A DNA stretch of 64,000 nt, from the NCBI GenBank assembly GCA_023395555.1, contig JAEWYQ010000051.1, positions 1 to 64,000 of the forward strand, written 5' to 3'. Source of the stretch: Bacillota bacterium (GTDB lineage Bacteria; Bacillota; Clostridia; Lachnospirales; Lachnospiraceae). Position numbers and translations under genes: made by a program. The number at the start of each line of letters is the position of its first letter. Positions within the stretch are counted from its first letter, which is position 1. Positions 1 through 7,924 of the stretch are shown here, piece after piece. The notes beneath the pieces are model-generated. The model had not been told where the DNA came from, did no database searches, and saw only the letters and a program-made list of their open reading frames with translations.

Positions 1-1017
1 CGTATGAAGAGACTGGTACATATTGGGCTTGGGCATGGCGATGTAATCCTTAAAACGCCCCGGAATAGGCTTATACATCTCATGAATTACCCCCAGCGCC
101 GCATAGCAGTCCTTTAAGGAATCCACAATAATCCGAACCGCAAATAAATCATAGATCTGATCCAGGGTCTTATCCTGGTTCACCATCTTCTTGTAAATGC
201 TGAAGAAATGCTTAATCCGCCCGTCAATCTTAGCCGAAATCCCGGCCTCCTCGATATGGCTGCGGACATCGTTAACGATATCATCAATATATGCCTGGCG
301 CTCGCTTTTCTTAATGGAAATCTTCTCTGCCAGCTCTTTATAAACCTCCGGCTCCAGATACTTCAGGCTCAGATCGTCCAGCTCTATCTTGATCTTGGAG
401 ATACCGAGACGCTGGGCAATGGGAGCATAGATATCCATGGTCTCCCGGGCCGTCTCCCGCTGCTTGTAAGGCTCCTTGTATTTCAAGGTCCGCATATTGT
501 GAAGGCGGTCTGCCAGCTTAATCAAAATAACACGAATATCCTTCGCCATAGCCAGGAACATTTTTCTCAGATTCTCCGCCTGCAGCTCCACCTTATCCAT
601 GTCGTAATTTAACTTGGTCAGTTTGGTAACACCATCCACCAGCAGCGCAATCTCCTCCGAGAACATAGTGGCAATCTGGGCTATGGTAAAATCCGTATCT
701 TCCACAACATCATGCAGAATTCCGGCGACTATGGTCTCCTTATCCAGCTCCAGCTCCGCCAGAATGTTGGCAACGCACAGAGGATGGATGATATAGGGCT
801 CACCTGATTTGCGGAACTGGTCCTTGTGGGCGTCTCCCGCCAGACGGTACGCCTTCTCCACCATGGAAATATCCGCGGAAGGGTGATAGCTTCGGATCTT
901 ATCGATCAGCTTCTGATACAGGGCTTCCGGCGCAGTAAAATCAGCCGGTGCCTTGAGCGTTACCGACGCGATCGTCTCTTCTTTCCCTGTTACTTCCTTG
1001 AATTCTTCCATGATCAT
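1..1017 (-). CDS. relA: RelA/SpoT bifunctional (p)ppGpp synthetase/hydrolase, N-terminal part
   Basis: The first 339 codons are present; the gene runs off the left edge. Residues about 45-200 form an HD hydrolase domain (HPLCVANILAEL, then ILHDVVEDT, then LADRLHNMRTL), which in this family degrades (p)ppGpp. The visible end (RIIVDSLKDCYAALG through PKPNMYQSLHT) is the start of the nucleotidyltransferase domain that makes (p)ppGpp. Two in-frame ATG codons lie at 1017 and 1011 behind a GGGAAGGG ribosome site; 1017 has the tighter spacing. It is the last visible gene of a recJ-apt-relA run, a usual order in Firmicutes. The C-terminal TGS/ACT regulatory part would lie outside the window. Confidence 0.95.
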   Translation of the reverse strand, partial: MIMEEFKEVTGKEETIASVTLKAPADFTAPEALYQKLIDKIRSYHPSADISMVEKAYRLAGDAHKDQFRKSGEPYIIHPLCVANILAELELDKETIVAGILHDVVEDTDFTIAQIATMFSEEIALLVDGVTKLTKLNYDMDKVELQAENLRKMFLAMAKDIRVILIKLADRLHNMRTLKYKEPYKQRETARETMDIYAPIAQRLGISKIKIELDDLSLKYLEPEVYKELAEKISIKKSERQAYIDDIVNDVRSHIEEAGISAKIDGRIKHFFSIYKKMVNQDKTLDQIYDLFAVRIIVDSLKDCYAALGVIHEMYKPIPGRFKDYIAMPKPNMYQSLHT

Positions 1018-1083
1018 CACCACCCTTCCCTGCAGAGCCAATGAAGCTGATTCATTTATTTCAATAATAACATACTATTTTAT

Positions 1084-1608
1084 TTAGTGTCCCTCGTACT
1101 GTATCACGGCATCCACATCGTACTGGGCCAGCCTCTTCCGGCCATTTAAGCCCATTAACTCCATGAGGAATACAATCTTCACCACTTCGCCCCCAAGCAT
1201 CTCCACCAGCTTGGTAATGGCTTCAATGGTGCCGCCTGTGGCAATCAGGTCATCGATGATCACTACCTTCTGCCCCGGCTTAATGGCATCCCGGTGCATC
1301 TCGATGGTTGCCTTGCCATACTCCAGGTCATAATCCATGGAAACGGTCTCGCAGGGCAGCTTCCCCTTCTTGCGCACCGGCACAAAGGCTTTATTCAAAT
1401 TATAAGCAATAGGAACGCCAAAAATAAATCCCCTGGATTCCGGCCCCGCAATCACATCGAACTCAACTCCTGCCAGCTTCTCCTGCATCTGATCAATGGC
1501 CAGCTTCAGCCCATCCCTGTCCTGCAATACGCTGGTAACATCACGGAATATAATTCCGGGCTCCGGAAAATCCGGTATACTTCTTACGTACTCTTCTACC
1601 TTCTTCAT
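1084..1608 (-). CDS. apt: Adenine phosphoribosyltransferase
   Basis: A 174-residue protein of normal length for Apt, which converts adenine plus PRPP to AMP in purine salvage. The PRPP-binding loop is clear (VVIIDDLIATGGTIEA, about residues 115-130), as is the N-terminal family signature (IPDFPEPGIIFRDVT, about 11-25) and the flexible-loop region ESRGFIFG. ATG is preceded by AAAGGCAAGG. It lies between recJ and relA on the same strand, probably in one transcript. An adenine deaminase lies elsewhere in the window (38.0-39.8 kb), so adenine can go to AMP or hypoxanthine. Confidence 0.97.
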   Translation of the reverse strand: MKKVEEYVRSIPDFPEPGIIFRDVTSVLQDRDGLKLAIDQMQEKLAGVEFDVIAGPESRGFIFGVPIAYNLNKAFVPVRKKGKLPCETVSMDYDLEYGKATIEMHRDAIKPGQKVVIIDDLIATGGTIEAITKLVEMLGGEVVKIVFLMELMGLNGRKRLAQYDVDAVIQYEGH

Positions 1609-1791
1609 TCTAAAACCTTGCCTTTCTTAGGGTTCCCCTACCTGCAATTTATTACATCATCCGCATTCTTCTTTTATAGATGCTTATTATATCACTAGTT
1701 GCAACAATTCGTAAAGAATATTTCATTCATCCATTGAAAATTTTACTTAAAAATGACACAAAACCAGGAAAATCATCGTATTTTCCAGAAA

Positions 1792-3789
1792 CTACCGATA
1801 ATTCTGGATGACCAGCTGCACATTCCGGAAGCCGTTATATTCATTGATTTTAGGAAAATAGGTGATTGCCAGGGCGGCTTGCAGGCTTCTGCCGGTGCGG
1901 AGCTTCTGTGCCTCTTCTTCACCGTAGGCCGCTGCAATATGGGAAAAGAATTCATCCACATCCCCAAAATAAATCGCTTCCATCTCTCTGCCGTATTTAT
2001 TGATCAGCTGCATCCGGATACCGCTGGCGTTCCTGCCAATGATGAAGGCGGATTTTACCCGAAGCTCCTTCTCTGCAAACAGAGGCTTTTCATTCCCTTT
2101 GCCAAAGGGCTCCAGCTGCTTCAGCTCATGGATCAGGGACTCATTGATGTATCCCAGGGGCAGATGGATATCAATGGACACCTTGGGTACCAGCATCTCC
2201 CAGGTAAGGGCGGTATTCCTATTCAGCTCCCTCCGCAGGATATCCACATTCTCCGGCACCAGGGACAGACCTGCCGCCATGGGATGTCCTCCCACCTTGA
2301 GGAACAGGTCCTGACATTTTCTCAGCTCCTCGATCATATTATACTGCTCGATGGACCGTCCAGAGCCCTTGACTCCGTTCTCCGCATCGGTCAGCACCAG
2401 GGTCGGCCGGTGATAACGCTCCCTGATCCGCCCTGCGATGATTCCAGCGATGCTTTCGTGGCAATCCTCCAGATAGACCACCAGAACCTTGTCTTCCTGC
2501 AAAGGGGTTTCTTCAATGAGCTTCACCGCCTTTTCCACATTCCGGGCAGTCATTTCCTTGCGAAGCTCATTCAGACCGCGAACCTCCTCTGCCATAGCCA
2601 GAGCGGTCTCCTCCGTCTCGGCCAGCAAAAGCTCAAGGCCCTTCTTCGCGGTATCCAGCCTTCCGGAGGCATTGAGACAGGGGCCGATGACGAAGCCGAG
2701 ATGGAAGGCGCTCAGCTGCATCCGGTCAATGCCGCTTACCTCCATCAATGCCAGCAAGCCTTTGTTTTTTGTTTCTTTCAGCAATTCCAGGCCATGCTTT
2801 ACAATAACGCGGTTCTCTCCCGTCAGCTCCATCACATCACAAACCGTTGCAATTGCAGTATAGGATAACAGCTCCTGCTCCAATTCTTCCCGGTTTTCCG
2901 GATTATCATACGTAAACAGGGCACAGCAGAGCTTGTAAGCAATGGCTGCGCCGCACAGTCCGCTATAGGGATAGCTGCAATCGGGCCGGTGCGGATTGAC
3001 CACCGCATCCGCCTGAGGCAGACGCACCTTGTCCATACAGTGAACTTTACTGCCGTCTTTTATCGGAACCAGAAGCCGGGCCGCCTCGCCGCCTTCCGGC
3101 ATCTCCATCTCCGAGATCGGCAAATCTTCGGAAGTTGACTTTTCTCTTTCTGATACCGTCTGCTCCGTAGCCGCCGCTTCTGAAACTGCCTTTTCCAAAT
3201 CGGTCTGCTCCACAACGGCCTCTTCTATAACGCTTTCCTCTTGATCCGGCTGTTCTGCAATCTCCAGCAGGCTGTGGTGGTCCGTAATGATAACCGTCAT
3301 TCCCAGACTCTTAGCCAGCTCCACCTGCTCCAGGGCAACAATTCCGTTGTCACAGGTCAGAAGGGTATCAATCCCTTCATTATATGCAGTATCCACCATC
3401 TGGTTATTCATTCCGTAGCCGTCCCGGATCCGGTCCGGAATCTCATAATCCACCAGAGCACCGAGCTGCTTCAGGCTCCGGTACAGCACATAGGTTGCAA
3501 TGACACCGTCCACATCATAGTCCCCTATAATCCGCACTCTCTTGCCCTGGGCAATTTTCTGCCGCAGGATTTGACAGGCTTTTTCCATCTCCTTCATCAG
3601 GAAGGGATTATGTAAATCAGCAAGCTTGGGATGCAGAAAGGCCTCTATCTGTGCCGGCTCCTCCAACCCTTTATTGACAAGGCAGCGTGCCAGAACCTCA
3701 CTCACGCCGCACTCCTTCACAATGCGGTCAAAATCCGCTTTCTTATTTTTAATTACCCAGTTCTCCACCCGTTCTCCGTTCCGCTGCAT
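1792..3789 (-). CDS. recJ: Single-stranded-DNA-specific exonuclease RecJ
   Basis: A 665-residue RecJ, a 5'-3' single-strand DNA exonuclease of the DHH family used in repair and recombination. Metal-site motifs are in order: GDYDVDG (89-95), CDNG (146-149), TDHH (169-172), and the DHHA1 half with GHPMAAGLS further on. After TDHH, residues about 174-257 form a long insert rich in Glu, Ser and Ala before the family resumes at ADAVVNPHRPDC; related proteins as I recall them have only about 20-25 residues here. The ATG lies 7 bp after the scfB stop, with GAGGAAT inside the end of scfB, so translation may be coupled. A 183-bp gap without a gene separates it from apt. Confidence 0.95.
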   Translation of the reverse strand: MQRNGERVENWVIKNKKADFDRIVKECGVSEVLARCLVNKGLEEPAQIEAFLHPKLADLHNPFLMKEMEKACQILRQKIAQGKRVRIIGDYDVDGVIATYVLYRSLKQLGALVDYEIPDRIRDGYGMNNQMVDTAYNEGIDTLLTCDNGIVALEQVELAKSLGMTVIITDHHSLLEIAEQPDQEESVIEEAVVEQTDLEKAVSEAAATEQTVSEREKSTSEDLPISEMEMPEGGEAARLLVPIKDGSKVHCMDKVRLPQADAVVNPHRPDCSYPYSGLCGAAIAYKLCCALFTYDNPENREELEQELLSYTAIATVCDVMELTGENRVIVKHGLELLKETKNKGLLALMEVSGIDRMQLSAFHLGFVIGPCLNASGRLDTAKKGLELLLAETEETALAMAEEVRGLNELRKEMTARNVEKAVKLIEETPLQEDKVLVVYLEDCHESIAGIIAGRIRERYHRPTLVLTDAENGVKGSGRSIEQYNMIEELRKCQDLFLKVGGHPMAAGLSLVPENVDILRRELNRNTALTWEMLVPKVSIDIHLPLGYINESLIHELKQLEPFGKGNEKPLFAEKELRVKSAFIIGRNASGIRMQLINKYGREMEAIYFGDVDEFFSHIAAAYGEEEAQKLRTGRSLQAALAITYFPKINEYNGFRNVQLVIQNYR

Positions 3790-3796
3790 TGCAGAA

Positions 3797-5224
3797 TTAT
3801 TCCTCTGCGGCAGCCTTCAGCATAATGGCGCACTCCACACGCTTCCTCTGCAATTCACAGCCGATATCATATACATCATTGATATTGCCGTGAAATTGAT
3901 GGGAATTCGCCGCACAGCCCCCGCTGCAGTAGAATTTGGCAAAGCAGTTCCTGCATTTTTCCTTTGAATATACATTGCACACCTTAAACTCCTCCCGAAG
4001 CTCAGGCTCCACAATTCCATCGTCTACATTTCCCATGAGGAATTCTGTTCTTCCTACAAACTGATGGCAGGGATAGAGGTCTCCCCAGGGTGTTACTGCA
4101 AGATATTCCGTCCCGGAGCCGCACCCCGACAGACGCTTGGCAACGCAGGGGCCTCCCGTCAGATCAATCATGAAGTGGAAGAAGTTAAAATCCTTCCCTT
4201 CCTTCTTATATTCCAGCATCAGCTTCGCCAGGCGGTCATATTCCTCGAATAAGACCGGCAGATCCTCTTCCCGGATGGCATAGCTCTCTTCCGGCAGGGC
4301 TACCACCGGCTCTACGGAGATCTGCTTGAAGCCCAGGTCTGCCAGATGCTTCACATCCTCGCTGAAATCCAGATTGTTATGGGTAAAGGTTCCCCTGACA
4401 TAATAATTGTTCTGGTTACGGCTTTCGGCCAGCTTCTGGAATCGGGGCAGGATCAGCTCATAGCTTCCCTTGCCGTTGCGGCTGGGGCGCATGCGGTCAT
4501 TGACTTCCTTACGGCCGTCGATGCTCAGCACCACATTGCTCATTTCCCGATTGGCAAATTCCATGACCTCATCACTGAGCAGAACACCGTTGGTGGTCAG
4601 GGTAAAACGGAATTTCTTGTTATGTATGCTCTCCTGCTCCCTTCCGTAGGCAACCAGATCCTTCACTACCTGCCAGTTCATCAGAGGCTCCCCACCGAAG
4701 AAATCCACCTCCAGATTCCTGCGGCTGCCGGAATTGGCAATGAGGAAGTCCAGGGCCTTCTTGCCCACCTCATAGCTCATTAATTCACGATGTCCCCGGT
4801 ATTCCCCTTCTTCTGCAAAACAGTACCTGCAGGCCAGATTACAGTCATGGGCAATATGAAGGCAAAGAGCCTTAACAACCGTGGAACGCTGTTTGAAGTC
4901 CTTGATGTATTCTTCATAGATATCCTTTGTAAACAGGGCACCATCCTCTTTCAGCTGCGTCACATCGCTGATGGCTCCCTGGATCAGCGCCTTCAGGGCT
5001 TCCTGATTGCCGGAAAGCTCCGCTCTCTCCTCTTCCTCATCGGCAATCAGGGCCAGATTCTCCGGCTGCGAGTATTTCTCCAGCATTGCTTCCAGAATCG
5101 CTTCCGGTTCCTGCTTCTCAAACAGGGCAATGATATCATAGGCCAGCTCATCCACCACATGAATCATACCGCTGTTTACATCCAGCACAATATTGTATCC
5201 GTTATTTTTATATTGATGTATCAC
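3797..5224 (-). CDS. scfB: SCIFF peptide radical SAM maturase (thioether-forming)
   Basis: A 475-residue radical SAM protein that in this family installs Cys thioether cross-links in the SCIFF peptide encoded just upstream. A longer reading frame exists to 5335, but GTG at 5224 sits behind GAGGAGG with ideal spacing and gives the family start (IHQYKNNGYNIVLDVNSG). From this start the SAM cluster motif CNLACRYC has Cys at 128, 132 and 135. The C-terminal third is a SPASM domain with many Cys (CGSGTEYLAVTPWGDLYPC, then CRNCFAKFYCSGGCAAN), expected to hold auxiliary Fe-S clusters. The N-terminal 100 residues match a PqqD-like peptide-recognition domain. The downstream gene is recJ. Confidence 0.95.
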   Translation of the reverse strand: MIHQYKNNGYNIVLDVNSGMIHVVDELAYDIIALFEKQEPEAILEAMLEKYSQPENLALIADEEEERAELSGNQEALKALIQGAISDVTQLKEDGALFTKDIYEEYIKDFKQRSTVVKALCLHIAHDCNLACRYCFAEEGEYRGHRELMSYEVGKKALDFLIANSGSRRNLEVDFFGGEPLMNWQVVKDLVAYGREQESIHNKKFRFTLTTNGVLLSDEVMEFANREMSNVVLSIDGRKEVNDRMRPSRNGKGSYELILPRFQKLAESRNQNNYYVRGTFTHNNLDFSEDVKHLADLGFKQISVEPVVALPEESYAIREEDLPVLFEEYDRLAKLMLEYKKEGKDFNFFHFMIDLTGGPCVAKRLSGCGSGTEYLAVTPWGDLYPCHQFVGRTEFLMGNVDDGIVEPELREEFKVCNVYSKEKCRNCFAKFYCSGGCAANSHQFHGNINDVYDIGCELQRKRVECAIMLKAAAEE

Positions 5225-5275
5225 TTTATTCCTCCTCAAACTTATGGGTTGTCTTCCGACATTGCCACGACGAAT

Positions 5276-5331
5276 GGGACTGTCTGATAATATCTTCCCG
5301 GGTGAACGCGAAAATATTATGAGACAGCCCC
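5276..5331. repeat. Imperfect palindrome between scfA and scfB
   Basis: Two 22-nt arms (5276-5297 and 5310-5331) match at 19 of 22 positions as an inverted repeat around a 12-nt loop. The outer ends read GGGACTGTCTG and, on the other strand, GGGGCTGTCTC. In RNA it would form a long hairpin in the scfA-scfB leader and could attenuate or process the message. The arm ends also resemble insertion-sequence ends, so a very small non-autonomous element is an alternative. Confidence 0.7.
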
Positions 5332-5341
5332 ACATAGCGGA

Positions 5342-5377
5342 AGGTGTCCCAGGTATGTATCATTCCTTAAGACACCT
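5342..5377. repeat. Short inverted repeat downstream of scfA
   Basis: AGGTGTC (5342-5348) and GACACCT (5371-5377) are exact inverted arms with a 22-nt loop, 16 bp after the scfA stop. No T-run follows, so it is not a typical terminator; it may protect the 3' end of a short abundant scfA transcript. Confidence 0.4.
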
Positions 5378-5392
5378 CCATATACTGACTCT

Positions 5393-5533
5393 TTATTTGT
5401 TCTCACAGCTCTGGTTGCCAACCGTACAGGATGTCTTACATGCTGACTGGCAGGATGTCTGACATTCTCCACATCCGCCCTTTTTCATGGTATCCTTCAG
5501 GTTTCTTGTGTTTAAGGTCTTAATATGTTTCAT
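5393..5533 (-). CDS. scfA: SCIFF peptide precursor (six cysteines in forty-five)
   Basis: A 46-residue peptide starting MKHIKTLNTRNLKDTMKKGG, with six Cys in the second half (CGEC, SC, AC, SC, SC pattern) and ending SCENK. Length, N-terminal leader and Cys number match the SCIFF family, the ribosomally made substrate of the maturase at 3797-5224. AAGGAGG lies 8 nt before ATG. Thioether bridges between Cys and Thr residues are known for the family; the biological role of the mature peptide is still unknown. A hairpin-rich stretch of about 170 bp separates it from scfB. Confidence 0.96.
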   Translation of the reverse strand: MKHIKTLNTRNLKDTMKKGGCGECQTSCQSACKTSCTVGNQSCENK

Positions 5534-5569
5534 TCCTTGTGCCTCCTTAGCATCTATTAACTTCATGTC

Positions 5570-5578
5570 ATTATATCA
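5570..5578 (-). promoter_or_regulatory. Extended -10 promoter for scfA
   Basis: On the minus strand TGATATAAT (TG-n-TATAAT) lies about 37 bp before the scfA start. No good -35 box is seen, which fits an extended -10 promoter. Confidence 0.6.
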
Positions 5579-5611
5579 TAGATGTTTTCATAAGAAAAGA
5601 GTTTTTTTGCA

Positions 5612-5791
5612 TTACTGTACACCAGGCTCTTTCTCCATTGCCTCCAGTCTCTCCCTTTCCCCCGGTCCAAGCCTTGAGAACTCCGGATCCCGCGCCTGCA
5701 CCAGCCTTGCAACGAATTGCTTTGTCAATTCCTGCTCGCTTTCCGGCAGCATCTCCATCATTCTTGCTGTCTCCTGTATTGTCTGCAGCAC
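5612..5791 (-). CDS. Small helical protein, antitoxin-like, function unknown
   Basis: GTG at 5791 follows GGAGG by 7 nt and gives 59 residues; an ATG at 5866 in the same frame has no comparable ribosome site. The sequence is predicted all-helical and charged (LPESEQELTKQFVARLVQARDPEFSRLGPGERERLEAMEKE). From memory it resembles small solo proteins of Firmicutes related to type II antitoxins (pattern LPE..Q......K..ARDP.F..L...E...L). No toxin gene is adjacent. The short length and lack of a recognised domain limit confidence. Confidence 0.5.
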   Translation of the reverse strand: MLQTIQETARMMEMLPESEQELTKQFVARLVQARDPEFSRLGPGERERLEAMEKEPGVQ

Positions 5792-6020
5792 TGTGATTCC
5801 TCCGTTCCATCTGCGATAACTCCAATCCGAAGTTATCTGTTTCTCTGTTTCCACTGTAATCAGCATATCCCGCTTTCTGTTTTTTATACCTTAATCCGTA
5901 TTTTGCGGGATTATAAAGCTCTACCAATATTTTTCCCTGATATTTCTATCGATATTTTTGACAGTATTTCCGTCCGAATTTCCTCCGAATATTTTCACAA
6001 CTCAAATTATGGAAATCCCA

Positions 6021-6050
6021 TTGAAACAGATAGGGGTATCATGGTATAAT
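6021..6050 (+). promoter_or_regulatory. Sigma-A type promoter for degV
   Basis: TTGAAA (6021-6026) and TATAAT (6045-6050) with an 18-bp spacer, about 70 bp before the degV start. Confidence 0.7.
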
Positions 6051-6118
6051 GTCCACAATGAGCAGATTAGTTCACGCGCGTTTATCCAAAAGAATTTAGA
6101 AAGGAATGGTGCAATAAC

Positions 6119-6988
6119 ATGAAGCAGTATATCATCACTACCGATACCACCAGTGATTTACCGGAGGAGTATTTACAACAGCATAATATTTCGCTGCTGC
6201 CTTTATATTATACGTTTGACGGTGTTATATATGGGGACAAGACCTTCTTAACGCCAAAGGAATTTTACGATAAAATGAGAGGCGGGGCAATGCCTACCAC
6301 CATGGCCGTAAATCCCGAGATAGCACGAACCATATTTACCGGACTTCTGGATCAAGGCTATGATATCCTCCATATCGCCTTTTCCTCCGCTCTGAGCGGA
6401 AGCTGCTCCGTTGCTGCCACGGTTGCCAGGGAATTGATGGACGAGCGTCCCGGAACCAGGGTGACTGTAATCGATTCACTCTCTGCTTCTCTCGGTGAGG
6501 GGCTTCTGGTGCATAAAGCCATACAGCTTAAGGATGCCGGCCATTCCATTGACGAGGTTGCCGACTGGCTGGAGAAGCATAAATTAAACCTGTGCCATAT
6601 GTTTACTGTGGACGATCTTCACCATCTCCATCGCGGCGGAAGAGTATCCAAGGCTACCGCCATCATCGGAACTCTGATCAATGTGAAGCCGGTGCTTCAC
6701 GTTGATGACGAGGGACGGCTCACTCCGCTGCACAATGTAAGAGGCCGTAAGAAGGCACTGATTGCCCTGGTTGACCGGATGGAGGCCAGCCTGCCGGAGG
6801 ACAGTGAACAAAACGACATCATCTTCATCAGCCACGGGGACAGTATAGAAGACGCACAGTTTGTGGCAGATCTGGTAAAGGATCGCTTTGGAATCCAGAA
6901 CATTCTGATCAACTATGTCAGTCCCACCATCGGAGCCCATTCCGGCCCCGGCACAATTGCCCTCTTCTATATGGGCAAGGCCAGATAA
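6119..6988 (+). CDS. DegV family fatty-acid-binding protein
   Basis: A 289-residue DegV protein. The fatty-acid-binding family signature is present: TDTTSDLPEEYL at the N-terminus, the FSSALSGSCSVA segment near residue 90 and VSPTIGAHSGPGTIALFY at the C-terminus. DegV proteins bind a fatty acid and some deliver it to the FakA kinase; no FakA gene is in this window. It has its own promoter and a terminator directly behind it, so it is monocistronic. A paralogue lies at 41358-42209. Confidence 0.9.
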   Translation: MKQYIITTDTTSDLPEEYLQQHNISLLPLYYTFDGVIYGDKTFLTPKEFYDKMRGGAMPTTMAVNPEIARTIFTGLLDQGYDILHIAFSSALSGSCSVAATVARELMDERPGTRVTVIDSLSASLGEGLLVHKAIQLKDAGHSIDEVADWLEKHKLNLCHMFTVDDLHHLHRGGRVSKATAIIGTLINVKPVLHVDDEGRLTPLHNVRGRKKALIALVDRMEASLPEDSEQNDIIFISHGDSIEDAQFVADLVKDRFGIQNILINYVSPTIGAHSGPGTIALFYMGKAR

Positions 6989-7003
6989 GAAAGCGGACGA
7001 ATC

Positions 7004-7033
7004 AGGGAGCGTTGAATATGACGCTCCCTTTTT
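7004..7033 (+). terminator. Rho-independent terminator of degV
   Basis: AGGGAGCGT (7004-7012) and ACGCTCCCT (7021-7029) form a 9-bp stem with an 8-nt loop, followed by five T. Confidence 0.85.
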
Positions 7034-7120
7034 GAAGAAACAATGCCGGGAAATTCGTTTATAAGAATAAAGAATTTCAGCTTAGAGCAGGATTTCGATG
7101 CACAGGGATGGGGGAAAATT

Positions 7121-7816
7121 ATGTTTGAGAAAATATTAGTGATTGAGGATGATGCGGATATCAACCGGATTCTATGCAAATATCTGACCCGGGAGCAGTA
7201 TCAGGCGGTCTCTGCTTACTCCGGTACGGAGGCCCGGCTCCAGCTCAGGCTGGATCATTTTGATCTGATTCTCCTGGATCTGATGCTGCCGGGTGTGGCC
7301 GGCGAAGAATTAATCCGGGAGATCCGCGGGCAGTCCCAGGTGCCCATTATGGTGATCTCAGCCAAAACCAGCCTGGAGGATAAGGTGAAGGCCCTGAAGG
7401 ACGGTGCGGACGATTACATCACAAAGCCTTTTGAACGAGAGGAAGTACTGGCCAGAATCGGTGCCCTGTTAAGGAGAAGCCGGAAGCACCCGGGAACGGA
7501 GGAAGCCCCGGAGGAAACCATCTACCGTTTTAAGCAGCTTAGCCTATGTCCCTTGTCAAGAAAAGTAACGGTCATGGAACATTCCATATCCCTGACTGCC
7601 TATGAATATGAGATTCTATTATTGATGCTCCAGTCTCCCGAACGGGTCTTCACCAAGGAACAGCTCTACCAGGATGTCTGGAAAGCCGGATATTACGGAG
7701 AGGACAATACCATCAATGTCCATATCAGCAATGTCCGCAAAAAGATAAAGGAATATGACGATGCTTCCTATATTAAGACCGTGTGGGGAATTGGCTTTAC
7801 CATGGATACCATGTAA
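7121..7816 (+). CDS. OmpR/PhoB-type response regulator
   Basis: 231 residues. The receiver domain has the acidic pocket at D10/D11, the phosphoacceptor D53 (LLDLMLPG) and conserved K of SAKTS; the C-terminal half is a winged-helix DNA-binding domain (LTAYEYEILLLML, then VHISNVRKKI and VWGIGFTM). The reading frame is open from 7043, but ATG at 7121 follows GGGGGA and gives the normal family N-terminus (FEKILVIEDD). It opens a four-gene module with an ABC exporter and a histidine kinase. It likely binds the direct repeats at 7828-7861 to control the exporter. Confidence 0.93.
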   Translation: MFEKILVIEDDADINRILCKYLTREQYQAVSAYSGTEARLQLRLDHFDLILLDLMLPGVAGEELIREIRGQSQVPIMVISAKTSLEDKVKALKDGADDYITKPFEREEVLARIGALLRRSRKHPGTEEAPEETIYRFKQLSLCPLSRKVTVMEHSISLTAYEYEILLLMLQSPERVFTKEQLYQDVWKAGYYGEDNTINVHISNVRKKIKEYDDASYIKTVWGIGFTMDTM

Positions 7817-7827
7817 AGCATCTTTAT

Positions 7828-7876
7828 ACTTTCTTTAAACTTTATTAAAGACTTATTAAAGTTCCGTCACTATAAT
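7828..7876 (+). promoter_or_regulatory. Direct repeats and -10 box before the ABC exporter
   Basis: Three near-direct repeats follow one another at 11-bp spacing: ACTTTCTTTAA (7828), ACTTTATTAAAG (7839) and ACTTATTAAAG (7851). TATAAT at 7871-7876 has no good -35 box because the repeats occupy that place. This is the layout expected for activation by an OmpR-type regulator, here presumably the product of 7121-7816. Confidence 0.6.
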
Positions 7877-7924
7877 TGCCATAAGAAACAAATTAATGAT
7901 AGTGAATTTGAAAGGAGTATAAAA

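Noticed and set aside
1753-2868. 371-codon open frame on the plus strand across recJ
   Set aside because: Antisense to a clear RecJ; no recognisable domain and no ribosome site. The bias of recJ third positions explains it.
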